64,000 bases of DNA, taken from an uncultured Polaribacter sp. (GTDB lineage Bacteria; Bacteroidota; Bacteroidia; Flavobacteriales; Flavobacteriaceae). Position 1 is the first letter of the stretch; each line of letters opens with the position of its first letter. The stretch is taken from the NCBI RefSeq assembly GCF_947497125.1, contig NZ_CANMFI010000005.1, forward strand, positions 1 to 64,000, given 5' to 3'. Below, one piece after another: positions 44,037 to 53,325 of this stretch. Under the pieces are notes generated by a model. The model made no database searches, was not told where the DNA came from, and saw only the letters and a program-made list of their open reading frames with translations. A program made the translations under genes and the position numbers.

Positions 44037-46577
44037 ATGAAGAAAATTTTACTTTTTTTAACATTATTCGTCTGCGGCATCTCAGTATCACAAACATTTG
44101 ATAATATGTCCACAGGGTCTGGTTATTATATCAATAAAATTATTCCGAGCCCAAGTGGAGACGATATGACTAGAGAATATTATGAGTTTAGAGGAACTCC
44201 AAATGCAATAATACCCTCTAATCTTTATTTTGTTTCGGTAGAAGGAGATGGTGAGGGCACAAAAACAAATATGGGTAAAGTAGATGAAGCAATGCAATTA
44301 GGTGATGGAACAAGAACATTTGGTTCTAACGGACTATTAGTTGTTGTTGCAAATTATACAGATGCTGATGATGGAACGATAACTAATAACCTTTATGCTC
44401 CTATAATTTCATCTGGTACAACTGTTTTAACTACAATGATTACAGGAGCTATTGGCTCTGACATTTCAGGCAATAGTTCTAGTGATTTTGGCTCTGCAAA
44501 CCCAGACATCGGTTGGGATGGCAATTTTGCAGATCCAAGTGCAACGTATATGCTAATTACTGCTAATAGTAATCCTGATGGTGTTGATTTTGATGATGAT
44601 AATGATGGTATTATTGATGCTGCTGGAGATCATATTGATGACAACTGGGTTCTTTATGACTCTGTTTCTTACTTAGATGATGATGATTTTGCATCTACTA
44701 GTGATCAAGGAGAATTTGGATATGGACAAATTGTTTTTGCTCAAAAATATAGTACAGACGGAACTGGTGGAGGTATTGCTTTAAATAATGCATCAGAATT
44801 TAGAATAACGACAAGTGCAACAATAATTAATCATGATTCTACAAGTGATGTTAGCTACTTATTTAGACAAGGTACTAAAACTGGTTACACAACAAACGAT
44901 TGGGTAGGTGCTGCAAATGGATCTACTAGTTACCCTGATTGGAATATAACCGGAACAAATTCAAAAATAAATAGAACCTACTTTAAAGGGTTTCAATTTA
45001 ATACAGACATTTTTTACGGACAAATAAACCCAACAGAACCAAACGCTTGGAATGGTGCAACTACAGATTGGGCAACCGCTACTAATTGGGATTTAGGAAT
45101 TATTCCTGGAATAGGAGAAGTGGTTACCATTGGTGCAACCTCTAACAACCCTAATATTAGTGAAACAACAGGAGCAATTACAGAAAATATTACTATAGAC
45201 ACAGCAGCATCTTTAACTATAAATTCTGGTGGTTCTTTAATTGTGAATGGAACAGCAACAGGTAATGTTACTTACAAAAGAACAATAACAAAAGATGCAG
45301 GGCCAACAAATGCTTGGTACGCTGTTTCAATACCCGTTTCTGGTACTACTGTTACCTCTTTACTAACTGAAAATAATTTTGCTATTGGATCTATACCAAC
45401 TAGAATTGGATTGGCAACCTATAACAATGATGGTTCTAACTGGAACTACTATACGAACACAAGTACAGATGTAATTGCCACTGGTACTGGTTTAATTGCA
45501 AAGTTAGACAATACTACAGGTGCTAATGATCTATCATTTACAGGCACATACACTAATACAGTTGTAGAACCAGCCATATCTCAAAATGGAAGTAATTTTT
45601 TCAACTTTATTGGAAACCCTTTTACTTCTTATGTGAATTTAGGACAGTTTTTTACTGATAACAATGCAACAAATAGACTTTCTGAGCAAACAATTTGGAT
45701 TTGGGATGAAAATAAAAATGGTACAAACCAAGGTGGATATGTTCAAAAAATGGCGGGCACAGATGCCGCTTTTGAAATTGCACCTACACAAGGTTTCTTT
45801 GTAAGTGCAGGTACTGCAAACTCAAATAAAGTAACATTTAATCTAGAAAACCAAAGCCACCAATCAAATACATTCTTAAAAAGCAGTAGTAATACTTCAG
45901 AAATTACGTTAAAAATTGCACAAGAAGATCAAATTAAAAGCACAAAAATTTATTATCTAGAAAATGCTACTACAGATTTTGACAATGGTTTTGACGGAAG
46001 TATGTTTGATGGCCTTAACTACGACCTGGCAATTTACTCTGAATTGGTATCAAGTAACACAGGTAAAAAAATTGGAATACAATCTTTACCAAAAAATGAA
46101 CTAGAATCTTTAAATATTCCTATCGGGATAAAAGCATTCGCAAATAAAGAAATTTCTATTTCTGCAAGTTCAATAAACTTACCAGAAAACGTTGATGTTT
46201 TTTTAGAAGACAAAACAACCAATACAATTACAAATTTAAACGAAACTGATTACACCGTTACAGTAAACAATGATATAGACGGTAGTGGTCGTTTTTTTAT
46301 AAGAACTACAACTTCGCAAGCGCTTTCTGTTGCTAATGAAACTTTATCTTCGATTAACATCTACAAAAAAGACAAACAAACATTAGTAATTTCTGGACTA
46401 TTAGAAGAAGGACAAATAAAAGTATCTATTTACAACTTACTTGGCAAGCAAGTATTAAAGACTTCAACAATTAACAACTATAGTTCAGAGATAAAATTAC
46501 CCAATTTAACTAGTGGCGTGTATATTGTAAAAGTGGTTTCAGAAAAAGGAAATGTTCAAAAAAAGATAATATTATAA
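44037..46577 (+). CDS. T9SS-secreted multidomain surface protein
   Basis: The 846-aa protein has a signal peptide (about 1-19, 'CGISVSQT'). The N-terminal region (about 25-130) resembles a lamin-tail-like (LTD) domain, with 'YYINKIIPSPSGDD' and 'NLYFVSVEGDGEG'. An Asp-rich 'DFDDDNDGIIDAAGDHIDD' near 183-201 looks like a calcium-binding type 3 repeat. The middle (345-600) has beta-rich 'WNGATTDWATATNWD' repeats found in flavobacterial adhesins. The C-terminal 70 residues, with 'VSIYNLLGKQVLK' and 'LTSGVYIVKVVS', form a type A T9SS sorting domain. A small companion gene follows 28 bases later. Confidence 0.9.
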   Translation: MKKILLFLTLFVCGISVSQTFDNMSTGSGYYINKIIPSPSGDDMTREYYEFRGTPNAIIPSNLYFVSVEGDGEGTKTNMGKVDEAMQLGDGTRTFGSNGLLVVVANYTDADDGTITNNLYAPIISSGTTVLTTMITGAIGSDISGNSSSDFGSANPDIGWDGNFADPSATYMLITANSNPDGVDFDDDNDGIIDAAGDHIDDNWVLYDSVSYLDDDDFASTSDQGEFGYGQIVFAQKYSTDGTGGGIALNNASEFRITTSATIINHDSTSDVSYLFRQGTKTGYTTNDWVGAANGSTSYPDWNITGTNSKINRTYFKGFQFNTDIFYGQINPTEPNAWNGATTDWATATNWDLGIIPGIGEVVTIGATSNNPNISETTGAITENITIDTAASLTINSGGSLIVNGTATGNVTYKRTITKDAGPTNAWYAVSIPVSGTTVTSLLTENNFAIGSIPTRIGLATYNNDGSNWNYYTNTSTDVIATGTGLIAKLDNTTGANDLSFTGTYTNTVVEPAISQNGSNFFNFIGNPFTSYVNLGQFFTDNNATNRLSEQTIWIWDENKNGTNQGGYVQKMAGTDAAFEIAPTQGFFVSAGTANSNKVTFNLENQSHQSNTFLKSSSNTSEITLKIAQEDQIKSTKIYYLENATTDFDNGFDGSMFDGLNYDLAIYSELVSSNTGKKIGIQSLPKNELESLNIPIGIKAFANKEISISASSINLPENVDVFLEDKTTNTITNLNETDYTVTVNNDIDGSGRFFIRTTTSQALSVANETLSSINIYKKDKQTLVISGLLEEGQIKVSIYNLLGKQVLKTSTINNYSSEIKLPNLTSGVYIVKVVSEKGNVQKKIIL

Positions 46578-46605
46578 TAATTTACGATCTTAAAATAGAA
46601 GAATA

Positions 46606-46773
46606 ATGAAAAAAAATAAAACGAACAATACAGAGATTAGTCGTAAAGAAGCAATTAAAAAAATAGGTAATTATGGTAAATACGCAGCGTTAACTGCCCT
46701 AGGAACCTATATGATTTTAAACCCACAAAAGGCTCAAGCACAAAGCCCAGAAGCACCAGGAACTGGGTTTTAA
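46606..46773 (+). CDS. Short exported or membrane peptide after the T9SS gene
   Basis: An open frame of 55 codons starts with ATG at 46606 and ends TAA at 46771-46773. The product begins with a basic, polar stretch including 'SRKEAIKKIG', then a mildly hydrophobic segment 'YAALTALGTYMILNP', an 'AQAQ' signal-peptidase-like site and a short tail 'SPEAPGTGF'. This resembles a signal peptide (possibly Tat-like, but with SRK rather than a twin arginine) with almost no mature part. It is 28 bases after the T9SS gene on the same strand and is followed by a hairpin, so co-transcription is likely. Function unknown. Confidence 0.65.
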   Translation: MKKNKTNNTEISRKEAIKKIGNYGKYAALTALGTYMILNPQKAQAQSPEAPGTGF

Positions 46774-46820
46774 TTTCAATGGAATTAAACATATAATAAG
46801 TATCAACTTCAACTATCATT

Positions 46821-46852
46821 CAACAGGTTAACGAAGCATTGTTAACCTGTTG
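46821..46852 (+). terminator. Stable hairpin after the 55-aa gene
   Basis: CAACAGGTTAAC (46821-46832) pairs perfectly with GTTAACCTGTTG (46841-46852) around an 8-base loop. No T run follows on either strand, so it may act as a 3' stabiliser or a weak terminator. Confidence 0.55.
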
Positions 46853-46894
46853 TTATGTTAAAGATAACAACCTAAATAAGTATACTAAACAACA

Positions 46895-47509
46895 TTACAC
46901 AACTTCTTCATCCTTAGGAAAAGCCTGTTTACTAAAAATAAAAAGTAAAGCAACGCCAACACTTATATAAGCATCTGCAGGATTAAAAATATACTGAAAA
47001 AAGGTAAACATTTGTCCGCCTACAAAAGGAAGCCAGTCGGGTAAAACAGCATTTTCTATAATAGGAAAATAAAACATATCAACTACTTTACCATAAAACA
47101 GCTCGCCATAGGGTGTCTCTGAAAAAAGTGTAGCAACATTATTATTAGAAGCATCAAAAAGCACTCCATAAAAAACAGAATCAATAATATTACCAACTGC
47201 TCCAGAAAAAATTAATGCTATTGCAACAATTACTGCATTATGTACTTTCTTTTTTATGTTTTGTACTAGCCAATACACAATACCAGTAACTGCAAATAAC
47301 CTAAAGAGAGTTAAAAATAATTTACCTGCTTTACCACCAAACTCAAAACCCATGGCCATTCCATTATTTTCAACAAAATGTATTTTAAACCAGTTAAAAA
47401 CAACTACTTCTTCACCCAAAACAAAGTGTGTTTTTACGTAAATTTTTATTAACTGATCTACTAATATGGCAACTAAAATGGTAAGTATTGCAAGTGTCTT
47501 TTTTGACAT
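46895..47509 (-). CDS. lspA: Lipoprotein signal peptidase
   Basis: LspA cleaves the signal peptides of prolipoproteins at the inner membrane. From the ATG at 47509 the product is 204 aa with four membrane helices. The catalytic aspartates lie in 'GAVGNIIDSVFYG' and 'VVDMFYFPI', and 'ENNGMAMGF' is the conserved NxG region. Loops between the helices are longer than in E. coli, as is usual in Bacteroidota. The longer frame from 47530 adds seven polar residues; the inner ATG directly precedes the first helix. It is the last gene of the ileS run. Confidence 0.93.
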   Translation of the reverse strand: MSKKTLAILTILVAILVDQLIKIYVKTHFVLGEEVVVFNWFKIHFVENNGMAMGFEFGGKAGKLFLTLFRLFAVTGIVYWLVQNIKKKVHNAVIVAIALIFSGAVGNIIDSVFYGVLFDASNNNVATLFSETPYGELFYGKVVDMFYFPIIENAVLPDWLPFVGGQMFTFFQYIFNPADAYISVGVALLFIFSKQAFPKDEEVV

Positions 47510-47543
47510 TTTTTTATGATTTGAATACACAAAAATAAGAATA

Positions 47544-48206
47544 TTATTGTGTTTTATGAGTACTTAAATAAATATTCGCTAGCACACTACTAATGCTAAT
47601 TTCTTTAGTGCTTTTAGTTTGCTGATTTAAATATTTCTTAGAATATAAAACTGTGTCAATTTTTATGTTCCCTTTTTTAGATGCAATTTTCACATTAGCA
47701 TCTTTGTAACATCCAAAAACACTACCTGTATATAATTTTAACTCTAAATTTTGTTGTACGGTATCTAACTTTACAATACCATTTTCTAGAAAAACCCTTA
47801 AATTACCCGCATAACTTTTAGAGGTAACATTTATATTTTCTCCTAAAATAGTTACTGCTTTATTTTTTGGCACTTTTATTTTTGCGGTTGCTCTTTGCAA
47901 CCTTTCTGTTATAAATTTTCTAAAAATAATTTCTTTTTCAATAGGGATTGGTATCTTAAAATGAATGCTTGTTTCATAAGTTTTTGCACCTACTAAAATA
48001 TCTTGTTTGTCTATATTTTCTGATGCTAATGAAACCTCTACAAGATTAGAATTTGAATTTTCTAAAATAAAATCATCCAATCCTTCTGTATAAATTACTA
48101 TTTTGTTTTGAGCTGTAGCAAACTTTTTAATTACTGTCTTTTGAGAAAAAACATAGCAACTACAAAAGAAAAATACAATTAGAACTCTAAAGCGAAACTG
48201 AACCAT
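47544..48206 (-). CDS. Exported protein of unknown function
   Basis: The 220-aa product has a signal peptide (about 1-22, 'FFFCSCYVFSQ'). The mature part looks all-beta with short repeating strands ('IVIYTEGLDDFILENSNSN', 'KAVTILGENINVTSKSYAGNLRVFLENG', 'ASKKGNIKID'), similar to the single-stranded beta-helix of adhesin-like (DUF4097-type) proteins. It lies between the TraR/DksA-like gene and lspA, with a terminator separating it from the former. I cannot assign a role. Confidence 0.78.
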   Translation of the reverse strand: MVQFRFRVLIVFFFCSCYVFSQKTVIKKFATAQNKIVIYTEGLDDFILENSNSNLVEVSLASENIDKQDILVGAKTYETSIHFKIPIPIEKEIIFRKFITERLQRATAKIKVPKNKAVTILGENINVTSKSYAGNLRVFLENGIVKLDTVQQNLELKLYTGSVFGCYKDANVKIASKKGNIKIDTVLYSKKYLNQQTKSTKEISISSVLANIYLSTHKTQ

Positions 48207-48224
48207 TGTCCGGATTTATTTTAT

Positions 48225-48257
48225 AAAAAAACTCTCAATAAATTGAGAGTTTTTTTT
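48225..48257. terminator. Terminator after the TraR/DksA-like gene
   Basis: ACTCTCAA-TAAA-TTGAGAGT is flanked by A and T runs. It begins 2 bases after the stop of the minus-strand gene at 48259, suggesting that the ileS transcript ends mostly here and only partly reads on to lspA. Confidence 0.85.
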
Positions 48258-48258
48258 C

Positions 48259-48636
48259 TTATTGCTTGCGTTTTGCTTCAATACTTAAAGTAGCATGTGG
48301 CACTAATTTTAAACGCTCTTTTTGTATTAGTTTTTTGGTTACTCTACAAACTCCGTATGTTTTATTTTCAATACGTAACAATGCGTTTTTAAGATCTCTT
48401 ATAAACTTTTCTTGTCTAATGGCTAGTTGCACATTAGCTTCTTTGCTCATTACCTCAGAACCTTCATCAAAAGATTTAAAAGAAGAAGAAGTGTCATCGG
48501 TACCATTACCAGCATCATTTTTGTACGAAGCCTCTAACAATGCTAAATCTTCTTGCGCTCTTGCTATCTTTTTTTCTATAATAACTTTAAACTCTTGTAA
48601 ATCTTCATCAGAATATTTTAGCTTTACTTCTTGCAT
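48259..48636 (-). CDS. TraR/DksA-like protein with a degenerate zinc finger
   Basis: The 125-aa product has the DksA-like coiled-coil N-terminus (about 5-85) and a short C-terminal domain. The family zinc finger needs four cysteines; only one remains ('YGVCRVTKKLIQKERLKLVPHA'), and it is not in a CxxC pair. This cysteine-poor version is the common form next to ileS in Bacteroidota. DksA proteins bind the RNA polymerase secondary channel. Whether the cysteine-poor form does so is not known. It starts 5 bases after the ileS stop. Confidence 0.85.
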   Translation of the reverse strand: MQEVKLKYSDEDLQEFKVIIEKKIARAQEDLALLEASYKNDAGNGTDDTSSSFKSFDEGSEVMSKEANVQLAIRQEKFIRDLKNALLRIENKTYGVCRVTKKLIQKERLKLVPHATLSIEAKRKQ

Positions 48637-48641
48637 AAATC

Positions 48642-51600
48642 TTACATTTTTTCGATTAATATTTTACTTTTTACAGTATCAAACTCAATTTCTGTACCAT
48701 TTTTTAATTCGTCAACAAAAAGCAACTCATTTGTTAACGTTTCACTCATGATATACTTTTTATTATCTAAAATAGATTGTTGTAAGTTTTCGAAATTTAA
48801 AATCGTTAATTTTATTTTATCTGTTACTTCTAAACCACTGTCTTTACGGGCATTCTGAATTCTATTAACCAATTCTCTAGCTACCCCTTCTTTATGTAAT
48901 TCTTCTGTTATAGTAACATCTAACGCAACCGTTAACGACCCTTCATTTGCAACCAACCAACCTTCTATATCTTTAGATGATATTTCTACATCTGAAAGGT
49001 CTAAATTAATATTTTTTCCATTAATTTCTAAGAGAATGTTTTTATCTTTCTCTATTTTGTTAATATCTTCTTGGTTAAATTTCTGAATTTCAGCAGCTAT
49101 AAAACGCATGTCTTTACCAAACTTTGGCCCTAAAGCTTTAAAATTTGGCTTTATCTGTTTGATTAAAATATCTGAAGCATCATCTAAAATTTGAATTTCT
49201 TTAATATTCACTTCGTTTTTAATCAAATTAGAAACCGCTAAAATTTCTTCTTTCTGTTGCTCATTATCAACAGGAATCATGATTTTTTGAAGTGGCTGGC
49301 GTACTTTTATTTTTTCTTTTGCTCTTAAAGACAATACTAACGAAGAAATAGTTTGTGCATTTTCCATTTTACGCTCTAAGCTAGCATCAACAAAACTTAC
49401 ATCAAAAGCAGGAAAATCTGCTAAATGTATACTTTCTGAAGTTTCTTTTTGCGTAACCGAGTTTAAATCTTGATACAATTTATCCATAAAAAATGGCGCA
49501 ATTGGTGCACTTAACTTGGCAATGGTAATCATGCAAGTATAAAGTGTTTGGTATGCAGATATTTTATCGGTTTCATAGGTTCCTTTCCAGAAACGTCTTC
49601 TACTTAAACGCACGTACCAATTACTTAAATAATCTTGTGTAAAATCTGATATAGCTCTTGCTGCTCTTGTTGGTTCGTATTCTGAATAAAATTTATCAAC
49701 TTTTGCAATTAAAGTGTGCAATTCAGACAAAATCCAACGATCTAATTCGGGTCTTTCTTCTAAAGCAATGTCTGCTTCTTTATAAGCAAAACCATCTATG
49801 TTTGTATACAAAGTAAAAAATGAATAGGTATTGTATAAAGTTCCAAAAAACTTACGCTTTACTTCTTCTATTCCTTCTAAATCGAACTTTAAATTATCCC
49901 AAGGGTTTGCATTCGAAATCATGTACCAACGTGTGGCATCTGCACCATAGGTAGATAATGTTGTAAAAGGATCTGTTGCATTGCCCAAACGTTTAGACAT
50001 TTTATGTCCGTTTTTGTCTAAAACCAATCCATTAGAAACCACATTTTTGTAGGCTACCGAATCGAAAACCATTGTTGCAATTGCATGTAATGTATAAAAC
50101 CAACCTCTTGTTTGATCTACACCTTCTGCAATAAAATCTGCCGGAAAAGATTCGTTACCGTCTATTTTTTGTTTATTTTCAAACGGATAATGCCACTGTG
50201 CATATGGCATAGAACCAGAATCGAACCAAACATCAATTAAATCGCTTTCACGCTTCATTGGTTGTCCTGATGCAGAAACTAAGGTAATTTTATCTACAAT
50301 ATTTTTATGCAAATCTAATTTAGCATAGTTTTCATCAGAATTATTATCTACTTCAAAATCTGCAAAAATAGCCGAAGACATAACTCCTGCTTTTACAGCT
50401 TTATCCATTTCGATTTTTAACTCTTTAACAGAACCGATACAAATTTCTTCTTTACCATCTTCTGTTCGCCAAATTGGCAATGGAATTCCCCAATAACGAG
50501 AACGCGATAAATTCCAATCATTTGCATTTGCCAACCAGTTACCAAAACGACCAGTTCCTGTAGATTCTGGTTTCCAATTAATGGTTGTATTCAGCTCATG
50601 CATTCTATCTTTTACATCGGTTACTTTTATAAACCAAGAATCTAACGGATAGTACAAAATTGGTTTGTCTGTTCGCCAACAATTTGGATAACTGTGCTTG
50701 TATTTTTCTACTTTAAAAGCTTTATTTTCGTTTTTTAACTTTAAACCAAGTCTTTCATCAACTGATAAATATTTGTCTTGGTTTTTTAAAACTTCTTGTA
50801 ATTTTTCTTTCTGATTTTTTAATTCTACTTCAAAATCAGCTTCATTTAAATATTCAGATTTTACATATTCATTTGCAAAACCATAAATATCATCTTTAAT
50901 TTCTTTTCTAAATTTACCTTGTAAATCTACTAAAGGAACTAAATTGTCATTTTCATCTTTAACCAGTAGTGGTGGTATTTCTGGACTTGCTTGTTTGGCA
51001 ACCAAGGCATCATCTGCACCAAAGGTTGGCGCTGTATGTACAATTCCGGTTCCATCTTCTGTTGTTACAAAATCGCCAGCAATAACTCTAAAAGCATCTT
51101 GTTTGTTTTCAAAATCTAAATTAAAATCTAAAATTTGCTCGTATTTTATACCCACTAAATCTTTACCAACAAATTCTTTTACAACATAAAAAGGAATCTT
51201 TTTTTCTCCGGATTTGTAGTTATTTAATTCTTCTGCGGCTTCAACTTGAAATGCATTTTTACCTCCGAATTGTTTCCCTATTAAGTTTTTAGCCAAAATA
51301 ACTTTTACAGGCTCAAAAGTATATTGGTTAAATGTTTGCACCAAAACATAGTCTATTTTTGGGCCTACGGTTAAAGCAGTATTACTTGGCAACGTCCAAG
51401 GTGTGGTAGTCCAAGCAATAAAATTAACATCGCCTTCATTCTGTAAAAAATCTGGTAAAGTTTCTGTAACCGCTTTAAACTGTGCAACTATAGTAGTGTC
51501 TGTAACATCTTGATATGTACCTGGCTGATTTAATTCGTGAGAACTTAAACCTGTACCTGCTTTTGGTGAATAAGGTTGTATTGTATAACCTTTATAGATT

Positions 51601-52118
51601 AGTTTTTTGTTGTAAATTTCTTTTAACAACCACCAAACAGACTCCATGTATTTAGGTTCGTAGGTAATATACGGATCTTCCATATCTACCCAATACCCCA
51701 TTTTATTGGTTAAATCGTTCCAAATATCTGTATAACGCATTACAGCTTTTCTACAAGCCGCGTTGTATTCTTCTACAGAAATCTTTTTACCAATGTCTTC
51801 TTTTGTTATTCCTAACTCTTTTTCTACACCCAACTCAATTGGCAAACCATGCGTATCCCAACCAGCTTTTCGCTTTACTTGGTAACCTTTCATGGTTTTA
51901 TATCTTGGAAAAATATCTTTTATAGCACGTGCTAAAACATGATGAACACCTGGCAAACCATTAGCAGAAGGCGGTCCTTCAAAAAAGACATAAGGCTCTG
52001 CACCTTCTCTTGTAGTTACACTTTTTTCGAAAATGTTATTTTCTTGCCAATAATTTAAAATTTCTTCTGCTACTTTTGGTAAGTCAAGTCCTTTATATTC
52101 AGGAAATTTCGCTTTCAT
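48642..52118 (-). CDS. ileS: Isoleucine--tRNA ligase
   Basis: IleRS charges tRNA-Ile and edits Val. The 1158-aa protein has a class I core with the HIGH-like 'GVHHVLAR' (about 58-65), an editing domain ('WTTTPWTLPSNTAL'), and the catalytic lysine motif 'KMSKRLGN' near residue 703. It is about 200 residues longer than E. coli IleRS, and the eukaryote-like KMSKR loop points to the second bacterial IleRS type (IleS2), which in other bacteria can resist mupirocin. This class assignment is inference. A near-consensus -7 TATTTTCG lies just upstream. Confidence 0.96.
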   Translation of the reverse strand: MKAKFPEYKGLDLPKVAEEILNYWQENNIFEKSVTTREGAEPYVFFEGPPSANGLPGVHHVLARAIKDIFPRYKTMKGYQVKRKAGWDTHGLPIELGVEKELGITKEDIGKKISVEEYNAACRKAVMRYTDIWNDLTNKMGYWVDMEDPYITYEPKYMESVWWLLKEIYNKKLIYKGYTIQPYSPKAGTGLSSHELNQPGTYQDVTDTTIVAQFKAVTETLPDFLQNEGDVNFIAWTTTPWTLPSNTALTVGPKIDYVLVQTFNQYTFEPVKVILAKNLIGKQFGGKNAFQVEAAEELNNYKSGEKKIPFYVVKEFVGKDLVGIKYEQILDFNLDFENKQDAFRVIAGDFVTTEDGTGIVHTAPTFGADDALVAKQASPEIPPLLVKDENDNLVPLVDLQGKFRKEIKDDIYGFANEYVKSEYLNEADFEVELKNQKEKLQEVLKNQDKYLSVDERLGLKLKNENKAFKVEKYKHSYPNCWRTDKPILYYPLDSWFIKVTDVKDRMHELNTTINWKPESTGTGRFGNWLANANDWNLSRSRYWGIPLPIWRTEDGKEEICIGSVKELKIEMDKAVKAGVMSSAIFADFEVDNNSDENYAKLDLHKNIVDKITLVSASGQPMKRESDLIDVWFDSGSMPYAQWHYPFENKQKIDGNESFPADFIAEGVDQTRGWFYTLHAIATMVFDSVAYKNVVSNGLVLDKNGHKMSKRLGNATDPFTTLSTYGADATRWYMISNANPWDNLKFDLEGIEEVKRKFFGTLYNTYSFFTLYTNIDGFAYKEADIALEERPELDRWILSELHTLIAKVDKFYSEYEPTRAARAISDFTQDYLSNWYVRLSRRRFWKGTYETDKISAYQTLYTCMITIAKLSAPIAPFFMDKLYQDLNSVTQKETSESIHLADFPAFDVSFVDASLERKMENAQTISSLVLSLRAKEKIKVRQPLQKIMIPVDNEQQKEEILAVSNLIKNEVNIKEIQILDDASDILIKQIKPNFKALGPKFGKDMRFIAAEIQKFNQEDINKIEKDKNILLEINGKNINLDLSDVEISSKDIEGWLVANEGSLTVALDVTITEELHKEGVARELVNRIQNARKDSGLEVTDKIKLTILNFENLQQSILDNKKYIMSETLTNELLFVDELKNGTEIEFDTVKSKILIEKM

Positions 52119-52243
52119 ATTCTTGCTGTTCTTATAAGTTTGCGAAAATAAGGATTTTCTAGGAATTTTTATGAGTTGAAAGCCTCAAAATTACAAAGTA
52201 ACATCGCTATTAAAAATTGTAGGTTTAAACATGCCAACACATT

Positions 52244-52990
52244 TTAAAAACCTCTTTCGGCTTTTATATTCTCGTAGGCATTTTGTATGCTTTGAAACTT
52301 TTCTTTTGCGCCTTTTAAATGCTCTTCACCTAAACCAATAATTTTATCTGGATGGTATTTTTTAGCCATTTTTCGGTAGGCTTTTTTCACCTCGTCATTA
52401 GATGCAGACTTTGTGATTTCTAAAATTTTATAGGCATTGTCAGTGCTATCGAAAAACATGGCTTTGATAGATTCAAAATCATGTGAATTGATATTTAAAT
52501 AACCTGCAATTTTTCTAATTTCATTAACTTCAATTTCACTAACACGCGTATCTGCTTTTGCAATTCCGAATAAAAAATGCATCAATTGCAAACGTGATGC
52601 ATGCGGCATGTGCTGTCTTATTTGCGCACATACTTGATATGCAGAAATGTCTTTTTTAATAATGCCTTTAAATAATTTAAACGCATTATTTGCACGCTCT
52701 TTACCATACATACCCACAAATTGAGTTCTTACAAAATTGAGTTCTCGCTGATCTATCTTACCATCTGCCTTAATTATTACAGAGGCTAAGATTAGTAAAC
52801 TGATTTCGAAATCGCCAGACTGTGAGTTTCTATTTGCTGTTCTTTTTTGGTTTTCTTGAAATTCTTTTAAAAGATCTTCTTTAGAAAATCCGTCTACAAA
52901 ATTACCAACTACAAAACCTATTGCGGCTCCTATTGGTCCAAAAAGTGTAAATCCTAATCCTGCTCCTAACCATTTGGTAAAACTTGCCAT
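52244..52990 (-). CDS. TerB/DnaJ-domain protein (DjlA-like)
   Basis: The 248-aa product has an N-terminal glycine-rich hydrophobic hairpin (about 5-30, '[23 protein letters not shown]') that may insert in the membrane. A TerB-like helical domain follows (about 60-170). The C-terminal J domain (about 183-246) carries the HPD motif in 'KKYHPDKI', so it can stimulate DnaK ATPase. This is the layout of DjlA, a membrane-bound co-chaperone. The gene is alone, with a 125-base gap to ileS. Confidence 0.88.
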   Translation of the reverse strand: MASFTKWLGAGLGFTLFGPIGAAIGFVVGNFVDGFSKEDLLKEFQENQKRTANRNSQSGDFEISLLILASVIIKADGKIDQRELNFVRTQFVGMYGKERANNAFKLFKGIIKKDISAYQVCAQIRQHMPHASRLQLMHFLFGIAKADTRVSEIEVNEIRKIAGYLNINSHDFESIKAMFFDSTDNAYKILEITKSASNDEVKKAYRKMAKKYHPDKIIGLGEEHLKGAKEKFQSIQNAYENIKAERGF

Positions 52991-53082
52991 TTTATCTAAT
53001 TTTTGTGCCGCTAATTTACAAAGTTCTAGAGATAAGAACGTGTTTGTTATAATTATTTACAGCTAATTTATATTTCTAAGTT

Positions 53083-53220
53083 GCGTGAAGGATTGTAGCA
53101 TTTGTTTAAGCTCTCACGCTTTTTTTGCGTGAAGCGAGTGCGAAAAGCCTGACGATTTTTTGTGTGATTTAATGAAGCAATAGCGAAATAGAATTACACA
53201 AAAAATAGACACGCCCTAAA
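53083..53220. repeat. Folded intergenic element, probable dispersed repeat
   Basis: Within the 335-base gap 52991-53325 this stretch is far richer in secondary structure than its surroundings. It holds a hairpin TCACGC-T7-GCGTGA (53114-53132) and a long stem pairing 53155-53169 with 53192-53206 (15 bp with one G-T pair) around a 22-base loop. A second GCGTGA (53083-53088) could compete for the first hairpin. The 'GCGAGTGCGAAAAGCCTGAC' core (53133-53152) matches, from memory, elements scattered through flavobacterial genomes. No ORF is present. The rest of the gap holds only the bacilliredoxin promoter. Confidence 0.6.
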
Positions 53221-53275
53221 AAAGAAGGTATCAATTTTATTGATGTTTCTATCGTAAGTTCTCTATGGAATTCAG

Positions 53276-53306
53276 TTGAATTTTGCAAAACAAATACTTA
53301 TATTTG
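53276..53306 (+). promoter_or_regulatory. Bacilliredoxin promoter (TTG-n20-TATATTTG)
   Basis: TTG at 53276-53278 and TATATTTG at 53299-53306 are 20 bases apart, matching the Bacteroidota consensus. The start codon is 20 bases downstream. Confidence 0.65.
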
Positions 53307-53325
53307 CATTTTAAATAGATAAAAT

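Noticed and set aside
46606..46773. True twin-arginine signal in the 55-aa peptide
   Set aside because: The motif reads SRK, without the two adjacent arginines, and the hydrophobic segment is weak, so Tat export is not claimed.
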